64,000 nucleotides of DNA from PWQG01 sp040882255 (GCA_040882255.1 JBBEBP010000016.1:310001-374000); one strand, 5' to 3'. Shown: positions 18,198 through 27,764, counted from the stretch's first letter. Made by a program: numbers and translations. The notes: generated by a model not told the origin, from the letters alone.

Positions 18198-19056
18198 GAC
18201 TCTGCTCCCTCCATCGGGCAACCGTGAAGCGCTCATGCCCTCCCAGGTCACGATGTGTTCTTATAGCCTGGTAACCGGCCACCTGCATCCGGTCCCGCAC
18301 GGCCGCACCCTGCTCGTGACCGTGCTCCAGCGCCAGCAACCCGTCCGGCCTCAGCCGAGTGGAAGCCTCTGCAATCAGATGTTGGAGCACCGCCATGCCC
18401 CGCAGTCCGGCATACAATGCCAACTCCGGTTCATGCCGCGCCACGGCGTCGTCGAGCGCCGCAGCACCCGGTTCAACATAGGGTGGATTGCTGACCACCG
18501 CATCGAAACGCTGTCCGCCCGGCAGAACCTCGAACCAGCTGCCCTGCAGGAAACGGACAGACTCCAGCCCCAGTGCCGCCGCGTTCCGCCTGGCCACATC
18601 CAGCGCCCTGGCACTGATGTCGGTGGCCCATAACTGCCAGCGGGGCCGGTCCCACGCCAGCGACAGCGCAATGGCACCACTGCCCGTGCCCAGGTCGGCC
18701 ACCTGCAGAGCCTCACCGGGCAGCTGCCGCAGTACTTCCTCCACCAGCCATTCGGTTTCCGGCCGGGGAATCAATACCGCCGGCGACACCATCAGCTTCA
18801 GGTCACGAAAATCGCAGTGGCCCAGCACATACGCAAGGGGCTCACCAGCGGCCCGGCGCTCCACTTTCTCCAGGAATTGCCGCCAACACTGCTGCTCCAG
18901 TGTCTGATCACCATGGCTGAACAACCATGCCCGGGAGCACGGCAGCGTATCCATGAGCAGCCACTCGGCTTCGCGGCGGGCATCAGGGAGTTCGGCCAAC
19001 AGACCGGTGGCTTGCTCCAGGGCCTGACGGATATCGCATGCGGCCGGCGTCGCCAT
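18190..19056 (-). CDS. prmC: Peptide chain release factor N5-glutamine methyltransferase
   Basis: This is a 288-aa SAM-dependent enzyme that methylates the glutamine of the GGQ motif in RF1 and RF2. The N-terminal helical domain (about residues 1-85) recognises the release factor. The catalytic domain has the SAM-binding DLGTGSGAIAL (121-131) and the NPPY motif (190-193) typical of glutamine methyltransferases. It is directly downstream of prfA, its substrate gene (5-nt gap), and overlaps moeB. Confidence 0.94.
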   Translation of the reverse strand: MATPAACDIRQALEQATGLLAELPDARREAEWLLMDTLPCSRAWLFSHGDQTLEQQCWRQFLEKVERRAAGEPLAYVLGHCDFRDLKLMVSPAVLIPRPETEWLVEEVLRQLPGEALQVADLGTGSGAIALSLAWDRPRWQLWATDISARALDVARRNAAALGLESVRFLQGSWFEVLPGGQRFDAVVSNPPYVEPGAAALDDAVARHEPELALYAGLRGMAVLQHLIAEASTRLRPDGLLALEHGHEQGAAVRDRMQVAGYQAIRTHRDLGGHERFTVARWREQSHA

Positions 19057-19061
19057 GCGCT

Positions 19062-20144
19062 TCAGGCAGCCAGCTCGGCGAGCAGGTCCGCCTGGTATTC
19101 ATGAATCAACGGTTCGATGACGGCATCCATGTCGCCTGTCAGCACTTCGTCCAGGCGGTACAGGGTCAGGTTGATGCGATGATCGGTCACCCGGCCCTGC
19201 GGGAAATTGTAGGTGCGTATGCGCTCGGAGCGGTCACCGCTGCCGACCAGCCTGCGCCGCGTATCGGTCTGAACCTGCTCGGCTTCCTGCCTTGCGCGAT
19301 CATCCAGCCGGGCCTGCAACAGTGACAGGGCCCGGGCACGGTTCTTGTGCTGGGAGCGCTCGTCCTGACACTCCACCACGATGCCACTGGGCAGGTGGGT
19401 GATACGGATGGCCGAGTCGGTCTTGTTGACATGCTGCCCGCCGGCGCCGCTGGCACGGAAGGTGTCAATGCGCAGGTCAGCCTTGTTGACTGCCACCTCC
19501 TCACGTTCATCGGGAACCGGCAATATCGCCACGGTACAGGCAGAGGTGTGGATGCGGCCCTGCGCCTCTGTCTCTGGCACGCGCTGGACGCGATGGGCAC
19601 CGGACTCGAATTTCAGCCGTCCGTACACCTGCTTTCCGCTGACCCGGGCGATCACCTCCTTGTAACCACCATGCTCTCCGGGCCGTTCGCTCAACAGTTC
19701 GACCGACCACTGGCGACCCTCCGCATAGCGCAGGTACATACGGAACAGGTCGCCGGCGAACAGCGCCGCCTCGTCTCCACCGGTGCCCGCCCTGATCTCC
19801 AGGAACACATCGCAGGTATCGTTCTCGTCCTTCGGAATCAGCAACAACTGCAGTTCGGTTTCCAGCCCGGCCATCTCGTCATCCAGGCGCCTGACTTCAT
19901 CCTCGGCCATGGCACGGATCTCACTATCGCCGTCAGAGGCCATCTCCCGGGCCTCGGACAGCTGGGACATGCCCTCGCGGTAGCGGTCGAAAGCACCGAC
20001 CAGCGGCTCCAGTTCGGCATATTCCTGCGACAACGACCGGAACCGCGACTGATCACTGATGATCCCGGCGTCACTGAGTAACGCCGACAGTTCCTCATGC
20101 CGCTCGGCAAGCGATTCGAGTTTGCTGACGATGGATGCCTTCAT
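19062..20144 (-). CDS. prfA: Peptide chain release factor 1
   Basis: This 360-aa class I release factor terminates translation at UAA and UAG. The GGQ tripeptide is at residues 235-237 in ASGAGGQHVNKTDSA, the peptidyl-hydrolysis loop. The stop-codon reading motif is PET (about 190-192), of the PxT type that marks RF1 rather than RF2. The length matches E. coli RF1 (360 aa). It overlaps the end of hemA by 4 nt, so the two are coupled. Confidence 0.97.
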   Translation of the reverse strand: MKASIVSKLESLAERHEELSALLSDAGIISDQSRFRSLSQEYAELEPLVGAFDRYREGMSQLSEAREMASDGDSEIRAMAEDEVRRLDDEMAGLETELQLLLIPKDENDTCDVFLEIRAGTGGDEAALFAGDLFRMYLRYAEGRQWSVELLSERPGEHGGYKEVIARVSGKQVYGRLKFESGAHRVQRVPETEAQGRIHTSACTVAILPVPDEREEVAVNKADLRIDTFRASGAGGQHVNKTDSAIRITHLPSGIVVECQDERSQHKNRARALSLLQARLDDRARQEAEQVQTDTRRRLVGSGDRSERIRTYNFPQGRVTDHRINLTLYRLDEVLTGDMDAVIEPLIHEYQADLLAELAA

Positions 20145-21475
20145 TGCCTGCCCCCACGTTCCACTGGAATATCATCCAGCCCGAACAGATCCTGGGTCAA
20201 CCGCATCAGATCATCACGTCCCTCGGCGCTGGCCTGCTTCATCCGCACACTGGGCGCATGAATCAGCTTGTTCGTGATACCACGCGACAGGGACTCCAGC
20301 ACGTCAGCGGCAGGCTGTCCTTTCTCCAGCGCCCTGCGCGCTTTCTCCAGCTCCTGCTCGCGAATGGTTTCGGCCCGGCCACGAAAGGCCCGCAACGTCG
20401 CAATGGCGTTGAGGGAACGGACGTGACGGATATAGTCTTCCACGCCGCGCTCGATGATGGAGGCAGCCTGTTCGGCCGCCTCGTGCCGGCTCTTGACCCC
20501 GTCCTCGATGACATCACGGATGTCGTCGACGCTGTACAGATACGCGTCGGCAATCTGCCCCACTTCCGGCTCTATATCCCTGGGCACGGCCAGATCCACC
20601 AGCAGCATCGGCTTGTGACGGCGCTTGCGGATGGCCCGTTCAACCGCGCCCTTACCCAGCAGCGGTAGCTGACTATTGGTGGATGAGACGACAATATCGG
20701 CCGTCTCCAGTTCCCGGGGAATGTCGGATAGCAGCACCCCCTCTCCGTCGAAACGGGATCCGAGGCGGACGGCATTTTCCAGTGTGCGATTCGCCACCAC
20801 GATCCGCTTCACGCCCTTGTCGCGAAGATGCCGTGCCACCAGTTCGATGGTGTGCCCCGCCCCGATCAACAGGGCGCTGAGGCTGCCCAGATTCGAGAAG
20901 ATCTGTTCGGCCAGCGTCACGGCGGCATAGGCCACGGAGACCGGATTCTCTCCGATGGCGGTATCCGTGCGGACCTGCTTGGCGATGGAGAAGGCTTCCT
21001 GGAAAGCGCGGCCCAACTGAGGACCTGCGGAGCCGAGTTCGTTGGCGACCGCATACGCGGACTTGATCTGTCCCAGGATCTGGGGCTCGCCCAGCACCAT
21101 GGAATCGAGGCCGCAGGCCACCCGCATCAGATGACGGATGACATCCTCGCGCCAGTAGAAATAACTGCTGCCACCCAGCTTGGCGGGATCCAGACCATGG
21201 TATCCAGCCAACCACCGCAGCAGACGCTGCTGCTCCGCCTCAAGCACGGCGTCGTCCACCTGACCTTCTCCGGTGTCAGCCGCCGGTACGCCCAGATCAA
21301 CATCCACGTACAGTTCGGTACGGTTGCAGGTGGACACGATAACCACTTCACCGATGTTCTCCAGACCGGTGATGCCCTGCATCGCCTCTGCCATTTTCTC
21401 AGGCGGAAAGGCCACCCGCTCACGCAACGCCACATTGGCCGTATTGTGATTAATACCCAGAAGAACCAGCGCCAT
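20141..21475 (-). CDS. hemA: Glutamyl-tRNA reductase
   Basis: This is a 444-aa enzyme that reduces Glu-tRNA(Glu) to glutamate-1-semialdehyde, the first committed step of C5-pathway tetrapyrrole synthesis. The catalytic cysteine is Cys50 in STCNRTELY. Other family features are GINHNTANVALRERV at the N-terminus, VLGEPQILGQIK, and the NADPH-binding GAGHTIELVARHLRDKG. The ATG at 21475 places Cys50 exactly as in E. coli; a GTG two codons upstream is possible. It heads hemA-prfA-prmC-moeB and is divergent from the lolB cluster. Confidence 0.96.
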   Translation of the reverse strand: MALVLLGINHNTANVALRERVAFPPEKMAEAMQGITGLENIGEVVIVSTCNRTELYVDVDLGVPAADTGEGQVDDAVLEAEQQRLLRWLAGYHGLDPAKLGGSSYFYWREDVIRHLMRVACGLDSMVLGEPQILGQIKSAYAVANELGSAGPQLGRAFQEAFSIAKQVRTDTAIGENPVSVAYAAVTLAEQIFSNLGSLSALLIGAGHTIELVARHLRDKGVKRIVVANRTLENAVRLGSRFDGEGVLLSDIPRELETADIVVSSTNSQLPLLGKGAVERAIRKRRHKPMLLVDLAVPRDIEPEVGQIADAYLYSVDDIRDVIEDGVKSRHEAAEQAASIIERGVEDYIRHVRSLNAIATLRAFRGRAETIREQELEKARRALEKGQPAADVLESLSRGITNKLIHAPSVRMKQASAEGRDDLMRLTQDLFGLDDIPVERGGRQ

Positions 21476-21674
21476 ACGCACCTGCTGACCAGAGAAAATG
21501 CGCTATCTTACCGGAAATCGGACCGCCTTGCTGCATTGGCAGCCGTGATTACGAGTGCATTATGCGCGCCACACGGTCCGCTGTGTAGAGGACCGGCAAT
21601 CCTGCTACAATCAGCGGTCGACCCAGACCCGCACGGCTTCGCTGGCCGTCGGGCGCAGCAGACTCCGGATGATC

Positions 21675-23456
21675 ATGACCCATTGCAGACCCTTCATACG
21701 CATGCTGGCAATCACGGCGCTGACCTCCCTGGCCGGCGCCTGCAGCAGTACCGGTATGTTGCCGGAACCGACTGATACACCGGCTCCGCAGGACACACCG
21801 CCCCTCGCCGAGGAAGCCCGGGCCGATGTTGACACCACGCGCCTGACGCCGGAGCCGGAGCGGTACGGCAACTTCACACGGGAGCAGCTCACCGCACTTA
21901 TCCTGGGCGAACTCGGGGGGCAGCGCGGCCATATGGATGATGCTGCGGAGCGGTACTACCACCTGGCACTGGATACCCGTGACCTGGCCATCGTCCGCCG
22001 TGCCGCTGAATACAATGCGGCCGCCGGCAATAACCAGCGAACACTGACCCTGACCGACCAGTGGATCGAACTGGCACCCGACGACGAAGCCCCCTACCTG
22101 ATGCGCAGCTACCACCGGCTGCAAAACAATGATTTCCTGGCGGCCATGGACGACATGGCCAGCGTCCTGGAGCTCGGCGGCGCGGCCGACTTCACCGCCC
22201 TGTCAGCGCGCTCCCCGGGACTGGACGATGCGACACGAAGGCAGATCCGCGAACGCCTGAAAGCACTGCGCGAACAGCACCCCGGGGAGCCTTCCCTGCA
22301 CTATGCCCTGGCACAGATGCTGGACCAGGCCGGAGATCCCGAGGCCGCCCACGCCGTGCTTGATGAGGCTCGTGAGCGTTTCGGAGAGACACCAAGATTG
22401 CTGATCGTCGAGGCACAGCGACTGCAGAATCTCCAACAGCAGGGCCGCGCGCTTGAACTGCTGCAACAGGGCGTCGAGCGCTTCCCCGGTCATCGCCTGC
22501 TGCGCCACAACCTCGCCCGGATCCTGCTCCAGGCAGACGAACTGCAACGCGCGCGGGAGCAGTTCACTGAGTTGCTGCGACGCTCACCGGGTGACCTGGA
22601 GAGCCTCTATTCCCTGGCGCTGATCAATGTCGAACTGGCTGCGGACCGGGAGGCTGGCCGCCAGCTCCAGGCCCTGGTCAGTGCTGGATACCGCAGCAAT
22701 GAAGCGCTGTACTACCTGGGCATGCTGGCAGAGCGCAATCGCGCACCGGAACAGGCACTGCAGTGGTACTCGGGTATCGAGCGTGGTGCCAACGTGTTTC
22801 TCGCGGGCCAGCGGCAGGCGCTCAGACTCCTGACCGGTCGCGGCGAACATGACGAGGCGCGCCAATGGTCGCAACGGGTCAGCGACCGTCATCCCGACAT
22901 GACGGCACTGATGAATACGCTGGAAGCGGAAGCATTGCTCAATGCCGGAGAACAGGCGCGTGCGGCCACGCTGCTTGATGAAGCACTGGAACAGTTTCCT
23001 GACAATGTGGATCTGCTTTTTGCACGCACGACGCTGAATGAGCAGCGCGACAGGCCGGAAGCGGTGGCGCGGGATCTGCGCCGCATCCTCCGCCTGGAGC
23101 CGGACAACGTCCGCGCCCTGAACCATCTTGGCTACTCCCTGACCGTACATACCGACCGCTACGAAGAGGCCCTGGAGCTGATCGGGGAAGCGATCGAACT
23201 GGAACCGGATGATCCAGCCATCATTGACAGCCTTGGCTGGGTACAGTTCAAGCTGGGGCAACTGGATGATGCGCTACACAACCTGGAGCGCGCCTACGCC
23301 ATGTTCCCCAACCATGAAGTGGCCGCCCACCTGGGCGAAGTTCTCTGGGTCCGGGGCGAACGGGAGCGGGCCATGACGATCTGGGAAGAAGGCCTGGACG
23401 AGGAACCTGACAGCGAGTACATCAATGACGCAATGGAACGCCTGGTCCACCAGTGA
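21675..23456 (+). CDS. TPR-repeat lipoprotein upstream of lolB
   Basis: This 593-aa protein of tandem tetratricopeptide repeats corresponds to the PA4667-type protein that precedes lolB in pseudomonads. An N-terminal signal (MTHCRPFIRMLAITAL...) ends in LAGAC, a probable lipobox although position -3 is atypical. Repeats run throughout; the C-terminal ones are clearest (EALELIGEAIELEPDDPAIIDSLGWVQFKLG). The frame is open to 21555, but the lipoprotein signal argues for the ATG at 21675 (or 21669). I infer an outer-membrane-anchored periplasmic scaffold of unknown partner. Its end overlaps lolB by 32 nt. Confidence 0.82.
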   Translation: MTHCRPFIRMLAITALTSLAGACSSTGMLPEPTDTPAPQDTPPLAEEARADVDTTRLTPEPERYGNFTREQLTALILGELGGQRGHMDDAAERYYHLALDTRDLAIVRRAAEYNAAAGNNQRTLTLTDQWIELAPDDEAPYLMRSYHRLQNNDFLAAMDDMASVLELGGAADFTALSARSPGLDDATRRQIRERLKALREQHPGEPSLHYALAQMLDQAGDPEAAHAVLDEARERFGETPRLLIVEAQRLQNLQQQGRALELLQQGVERFPGHRLLRHNLARILLQADELQRAREQFTELLRRSPGDLESLYSLALINVELAADREAGRQLQALVSAGYRSNEALYYLGMLAERNRAPEQALQWYSGIERGANVFLAGQRQALRLLTGRGEHDEARQWSQRVSDRHPDMTALMNTLEAEALLNAGEQARAATLLDEALEQFPDNVDLLFARTTLNEQRDRPEAVARDLRRILRLEPDNVRALNHLGYSLTVHTDRYEEALELIGEAIELEPDDPAIIDSLGWVQFKLGQLDDALHNLERAYAMFPNHEVAAHLGEVLWVRGERERAMTIWEEGLDEEPDSEYINDAMERLVHQ

Positions 23457-24096
23457 GATCGAGGAACGGCCGGGGCAACGTCCGCTCGGCGCCACACTGC
23501 GAGCGGGACTGCTGATACTGCTGGCCACGCTGGCCGCCTGCCGCACACCCGCCGGCATCGTCCCGCCGGTCAATCCACAGTGGGAGCAACGCCGGCAAGT
23601 GCTGGAAGCCCTCGACACCTGGAGCTTCACCGCCAGCATCCGCGTGCGGGATGAAGAAGAGTCGCATTCGTCGCGGATACGCTGGCAGCAGCGGGAGGCG
23701 CGCTACCAGATCAATCTCTGGGGGGCATTCAATGCCGGCGCCACGGAAATCACCGGCGAGCCCGGTCGGGTCGTCATCAGCCAACGTGGCGAAGACCCGA
23801 TCATCACGGAAACCCCGGAAGAACTGGTATACCAGGAACTCGGCTACGAGCTGCCGGTCTCCTGGCTGGACAACTGGCTGAAGGGCATTCCGGCACCGGA
23901 CAGCCCCGCGCAGACCCGGTTTGGAGAAAATGGCCAACTGGTGGACCTCGTCCAGTCCGGTTGGCACATACAGTATCTGGGATATGTCGAACAGAATCCG
24001 GAAACGTTGCCGGCACGAATACGGATCGAGAAACCGCCGTTGCGGGTTGATCTGGTGCGAATGACCTGGACCACCGGCCCGGACGGCGAAAAATGA
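23425..24096 (+). CDS. lolB: Outer membrane lipoprotein LolB
   Basis: LolB receives lipoproteins from the periplasmic carrier LolA and inserts them into the outer membrane. This 223-aa protein has a long n-region, a hydrophobic stretch and the lipobox LAAC (Cys39). The mature part has WSFTASIRVRDEEESHSSRIRWQ, LWGAFNAGATEITGEPG and ELGYELPVSWLDNWLKGIP, a pattern typical of LolB. It overlaps the TPR gene upstream and ispE downstream (ATGA). The unusual 30-residue extension before the signal is forced because no later standard start is available. Confidence 0.9.
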   Translation: MTQWNAWSTSEIEERPGQRPLGATLRAGLLILLATLAACRTPAGIVPPVNPQWEQRRQVLEALDTWSFTASIRVRDEEESHSSRIRWQQREARYQINLWGAFNAGATEITGEPGRVVISQRGEDPIITETPEELVYQELGYELPVSWLDNWLKGIPAPDSPAQTRFGENGQLVDLVQSGWHIQYLGYVEQNPETLPARIRIEKPPLRVDLVRMTWTTGPDGEK

Positions 24097-24989
24097 CCGT
24101 ACAACCCGCCACCCTGACACTGCCCGCTCCGGCAAAGATCAATCTGTTCCTGCACATCACGGGCCGCCGGAACGATGGCTACCATGAGCTGCAGACCCTG
24201 TTCCGCCTGCTGGATCATGGTGACCGGCTGCATTTCACACCGGATGACTCGGGACAGATCCGCCTGTCGAGCGATGCCCCTGAACTGGCCACCCCCGACA
24301 ACCTCGCAACGCGGGCCGCCCGGGCACTGAAGGCCCTCCCCGGCACGCCCTCCCGCCACGGCGTGCGGATACGGCTGGAGAAACGACTGCCCGCAGGCGC
24401 CGGACTGGGCGGCGGCAGTTCCGATGCCGCTACGACGCTGCTGGCACTGAACCACCTGTGGCAGATGGGCCTGGATACCTCTCGCCTCGCAGCAACCGGT
24501 CTGCAACTGGGCGCCGATGTACCGGTCTTCATTCACGGGCACAGCGCATGGGCCACCGGCATCGGCGAGCGGCTGGAACCGGTGGAACTGCCACCGAGCT
24601 GGTACCTGGTGTTGACGCCGGCCTGCCCGGTCTCCACGGCAGAGGTTTTTTCGCACCGGGAATTGACAAGAAATGGATCAGCCATCAAAATGTCGGCCTT
24701 TCTGGCAGGGCACTCCCGAAATGACTGCGAATCACTGGTTCGCCGTCTGTATCCGGCAGTCGATAGAACCCTGACAGAACTGGGTCAGTACGCCGAAGCG
24801 CGCCTGACGGGAACCGGGTCAAGCGTATTCGCGGCCTTTACCCGACGGGCTGCTGCCGAGGCGGCACTGGAACAGATACTGGACCGGGCGACCGGTCCGC
24901 TGGACGGACTGCAGGGATTCATCGCCCGGGGTCTGGACAGATCACCGGCGCTGGATGTCCTCGAAGGGCTGCAGACTCCGGTGGAATAG
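24093..24989 (+). CDS. ispE: 4-diphosphocytidyl-2-C-methyl-D-erythritol kinase
   Basis: This is a 298-aa GHMP kinase of the MEP pathway to isoprenoids; it phosphorylates the 2-hydroxyl of CDP-methylerythritol. The N-terminus PAPAKINLFLHITGRRNDGYH contains the substrate site. The ATP-binding glycine-rich loop PAGAGLGGGSSDAA is at residues 100-113, and LTGTGSSVFAAF is the third GHMP motif. Coupling to lolB and proximity to tRNA-Gln and prs follow the standard gammaproteobacterial order. dxs and ispA of the same pathway lie elsewhere in this window. Confidence 0.95.
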   Translation: MTVQPATLTLPAPAKINLFLHITGRRNDGYHELQTLFRLLDHGDRLHFTPDDSGQIRLSSDAPELATPDNLATRAARALKALPGTPSRHGVRIRLEKRLPAGAGLGGGSSDAATTLLALNHLWQMGLDTSRLAATGLQLGADVPVFIHGHSAWATGIGERLEPVELPPSWYLVLTPACPVSTAEVFSHRELTRNGSAIKMSAFLAGHSRNDCESLVRRLYPAVDRTLTELGQYAEARLTGTGSSVFAAFTRRAAAEAALEQILDRATGPLDGLQGFIARGLDRSPALDVLEGLQTPVE

Positions 24990-24991
24990 CG

Positions 24992-24997
24992 TATAAT
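24992..24997 (+). promoter_or_regulatory. Candidate -10 box for tRNA-Gln
   Basis: A perfect TATAAT lies 13 nt ahead of the tRNA-Gln 5' end, immediately after the ispE stop. No convincing -35 is seen at the expected spacing, so it may be a weak or activator-independent extended promoter, or the tRNA may be processed from read-through. Confidence 0.5.
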
Positions 24998-25009
24998 TCG
25001 CGTCTCAAA

Positions 25010-25084
25010 TGGGGTGTCGCCAAGTGGTAAGGCACAAGGTTTTGATCCTTGCATTCGTTGGTTCGAATCCAGCCACCCCAGCCA
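25010..25084 (+). tRNA. tRNA-Gln (anticodon TTG)
   Basis: The 75-nt cloverleaf has acceptor TGGGGTG pairing with CACCCCA, the D-arm, anticodon loop TTTTGAT with TTG (reads CAA and CAG), the T-loop TTCGAAT, and an encoded CCA at 25082-25084. The U1-A72 pair is typical of bacterial tRNA-Gln. Its place between ispE and prs is conserved in relatives. Confidence 0.97.
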
Positions 25085-25091
25085 AACCGGT

Positions 25092-25155
<64 letters not shown>

Positions 25156-25304
25156 GACATCCTGCGCCCCCGAAATAATCCTGCGGACGCCGGCTCAGAC
25201 ACTCACTGATTCGGAAGGGCTCAGCCATCAGCAACGCACAGTACAAACCCCATTGCAAGCAGGCCCCTGCGGCCGGCGTCAGGCACTCCGAAGGTAAGGA
25301 TCCC

Positions 25305-26255
25305 ATGGCAAACAATCTGATGGTCTTCACGGGTAATGCCAATCCCGTGCTGGCGGAGAATATCGCACGGCATATCGGCATTCCGGTAGGCAAGGCGGAC
25401 ATCGGCAAGTTCAGCGACGGAGAAGTGGCTGTCGAGATCCAGGAGAACGTCCGCGGCAAGGACGTGTTCATCATCCAGCCGACCTGCGCGCCCACCAATG
25501 ACAGCCTCATGGAACTGCTGCTCACTGCCGACGCCATGCACCGCGCTTCCGCCAACCGCATCACCGCCGTGATCCCCTATTTCGGCTACGCTCGCCAGGA
25601 CCGGCGCGTGCGTTCCGCCCGCGTGGCCATCAGTGCGAAAGTCGTCGCCGACATGATCTCCGCTGTCGGGGTCAACCGGGTCCTCACCGTAGACCTGCAT
25701 GCCGAACAGATACAGGGTTTTTTCAACATCCCGGTGGACAACGTCTACGGATCGCCGGTGCTGATCGATGATGTTGAACGTCAGGACTACAAGGACCTGA
25801 CCGTGGTTTCGCCGGATATCGGCGGCGTGGTTCGCGCGCGGGCCATTGCCAAGCAGCTCAACGTGGATCTGGCCATCATTGACAAGCGCCGTCCACAGGC
25901 CAATGAAGCCCAGGTCATGCACATCATCGGCGAGGTGAAGGACCGCACCTGCCTGATCGTCGACGACATGGTCGACACCGCCGGCACACTCTGCAAGGCC
26001 GCCAGCGCACTGAAAGACCAGGGAGCCAGCGGAGTGGTAGCCTACTGCACACACCCTGTGCTGTCCGGCAAGGCACTGGACAATATCCGCAACTCAGCGC
26101 TCGATTCGCTGGTCGTGACCGACACCATTCCGCTATCCGTTGAAGCGGCAGGCATCGAAAAAATACGCCAGCTCAGCATGGCGAAACTGCTGGCCGAGTC
26201 GATCCGGCGGGTCAGCAACGAGGAATCCATCAGCGCCATGTTTGACAATACCTGA
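25305..26255 (+). CDS. prs: Ribose-phosphate pyrophosphokinase
   Basis: This 316-aa PRPP synthase transfers pyrophosphate from ATP to ribose-5-phosphate, feeding nucleotide, histidine, tryptophan and NAD synthesis. Class I features are MVFTGNANPVLAENIARHIG, KFSDGEVAVEI, PYFGYARQDRR (ATP and flexible loop), DLHAEQIQGFF, and the PRPP loop CLIVDDMVDTAGTLC. The length is typical. AAGG lies ahead of the ATG. Its upstream leader is interrupted by the assembly gap, so the promoter cannot be assessed. Confidence 0.97.
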   Translation: MANNLMVFTGNANPVLAENIARHIGIPVGKADIGKFSDGEVAVEIQENVRGKDVFIIQPTCAPTNDSLMELLLTADAMHRASANRITAVIPYFGYARQDRRVRSARVAISAKVVADMISAVGVNRVLTVDLHAEQIQGFFNIPVDNVYGSPVLIDDVERQDYKDLTVVSPDIGGVVRARAIAKQLNVDLAIIDKRRPQANEAQVMHIIGEVKDRTCLIVDDMVDTAGTLCKAASALKDQGASGVVAYCTHPVLSGKALDNIRNSALDSLVVTDTIPLSVEAAGIEKIRQLSMAKLLAESIRRVSNEESISAMFDNT

Positions 26256-26390
26256 TCAGACAGACGCTGCGGAGGCCGGCATCGTCCGGCCACTCAATCC
26301 CCTGCCATCCGGCAGCGGGATAACAGGCACCGCCACCCGATTTGGTCGCGAACCGGGCGGCGGGAAGAAAGAGCAACTGGAGAAAACAGT

Positions 26391-27089
26391 ATGTCCAATG
26401 AATTTGAACTGAATGCCAAGGCCAGAGCCGATCAGGGCAAGGGTGCGAGCCGCCGCCTGCGTCGCCTGGCCGGAGAGATCCCCGCCATCGTCTACGGGGG
26501 CAAGAAGAAACCACAGGCCATCACGGTATCCCACCGTGAACTGAGCAAGGCCATCGAGAACGAAGCCTTCTTCTCGCACATCATCACGCTGCATATCGAC
26601 GGCAAGAAAGAGCAGGCGGTCATCAAGGATCTGCAACGCCATCCGTCGCGTCCCTTCCTGATGCATGCGGACTTCCAGCGGGTCAGCGCGAAGCAGGCCA
26701 TCCATGTGCGCGTACCGCTGCACTTCCTCAATGAGGAGACCTGCAAGGGCGTCAAACTCGGTGGCGGCAGCATCATCAAGAACATGACCGAGCTGGAAGT
26801 GGAATGTCTGCCCAAGGACCTGCCGGAATATCTGGAAATCGATCTGGCGGAACTGGACATCGGCGAGCTCATCCACATTTCCGAGATCAAGTTGCCTGCC
26901 GGCGTGGCCAGCGTGGACCTGATGCACAGTGAGGACGCCGACCACGCCGTGGTGACCGTCCGGCCACCACGTGTCGTCACCGAAGAGGACGAGGAAGAAG
27001 CGAAGGCTGCGGAAGCCGAGTCCGAAGAGGCCGAAGAGGCCGAGAAGCAGGACGAGAAAAAAGACGAAGACGACAAGTCAGACGACTGA
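26391..27089 (+). CDS. rplY: 50S ribosomal protein L25, general stress (Ctc) form
   Basis: This is a 232-aa bL25 of the long Ctc type. The N-terminal 5S rRNA-binding domain (about residues 5-95) includes GKGASRRLRRLAGEIPAIVYGG and HPSRPFLMHADFQRV. The C-terminal TL5 domain (about 100-190) contains HVRVPLHFLNEETCKGVKLGG. A very acidic Glu/Lys/Asp tail follows (about 192-232), often seen in marine or salt-adapted species. The start has GGAGAAAA upstream. Two small GC hairpins without T-tracts lie between prs and this gene (26274-26291 and 26304-26317). Confidence 0.95.
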   Translation: MSNEFELNAKARADQGKGASRRLRRLAGEIPAIVYGGKKKPQAITVSHRELSKAIENEAFFSHIITLHIDGKKEQAVIKDLQRHPSRPFLMHADFQRVSAKQAIHVRVPLHFLNEETCKGVKLGGGSIIKNMTELEVECLPKDLPEYLEIDLAELDIGELIHISEIKLPAGVASVDLMHSEDADHAVVTVRPPRVVTEEDEEEAKAAEAESEEAEEAEKQDEKKDEDDKSDD

Positions 27090-27105
27090 TCGTCATCACG
27101 GTAAC

Positions 27106-27140
27106 GGGCGCAGTACCATCGCGATCGATGGACTGCGCCC
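27106..27140 (+). other. Strong hairpin between rplY and pth
   Basis: A 9-bp stem (27106-27114 with 27132-27140), a single bulged A, then a 6-bp stem (27116-27121 with 27126-27131) and a 4-nt loop form a near-perfect structure 17 nt after the rplY stop and about 20 nt before pth. There is no T-tract, so it is more likely an mRNA stability or processing element than a terminator. Confidence 0.6.
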
Positions 27141-27161
27141 GCCCCACCGGTACCCGCCATC

Positions 27162-27755
27162 ATGCAGGAATACCCCGTCAAGCTCATCGTCGGACTGGGC
27201 AATCCCGGACCGAAATACCGGAACCATCGCCATAACACGGGCCAATGGTATGCCGATGCGGTCTGCCGTGCCTGGCATGCCGAGTGGCGGCCGGAGTCGC
27301 GCTTTGCCGGCGAGATGGCACGAGTGGACATTGACGGAAACGATGTACGCCTGCTTTTCCCGGCCACGTTCATGAACCGTAGCGGCCAGTCTGTGGGCGC
27401 CGTGTGTCGTTATTTCAACATTGAACCGGAGAACATTCTTGTTGCCTACGACGAGATCGACTTTCCGGCTGGAACCACCCGTTTCCGTTTCGGAGGCGGT
27501 CACGGAGGCCACAACGGTATCCGCGATATCATCCAGGCCCTGGGTGGGCAACGTGACTTCTACCGCCTGCGCATTGGCGTGGGACATCCCGGTGACAAGT
27601 CCATGGTCGCAAACTACGTGCTCAGCGATCCTTCGCGTAGCGAGGCACAGGTCATCCAGGACACCATCGACGACGCTGTACGGGTCACACCAAGCGCTGT
27701 CCGGGGACAGTGGCAGGCCGTAATGCGTGACATGCACACACGAGCGACAGACTGA
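27162..27755 (+). CDS. pth: Peptidyl-tRNA hydrolase
   Basis: This 197-aa enzyme hydrolyses peptidyl-tRNA released from stalled ribosomes, recycling tRNA. Catalytic features are GLGNPGPKYRNHRHNTGQWY (with Asn and His), the FMNRSGQSVG substrate motif, and YDEIDFPAGTTRFRFGGGHGGHNGIRD with the catalytic Asp and His. The rplY-pth-ychF order is the usual one. No strong Shine-Dalgarno is visible ahead of the ATG; the preceding hairpin may bring it into position. Confidence 0.95.
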   Translation: MQEYPVKLIVGLGNPGPKYRNHRHNTGQWYADAVCRAWHAEWRPESRFAGEMARVDIDGNDVRLLFPATFMNRSGQSVGAVCRYFNIEPENILVAYDEIDFPAGTTRFRFGGGHGGHNGIRDIIQALGGQRDFYRLRIGVGHPGDKSMVANYVLSDPSRSEAQVIQDTIDDAVRVTPSAVRGQWQAVMRDMHTRATD

Positions 27756-27764
27756 GGAAACGAT

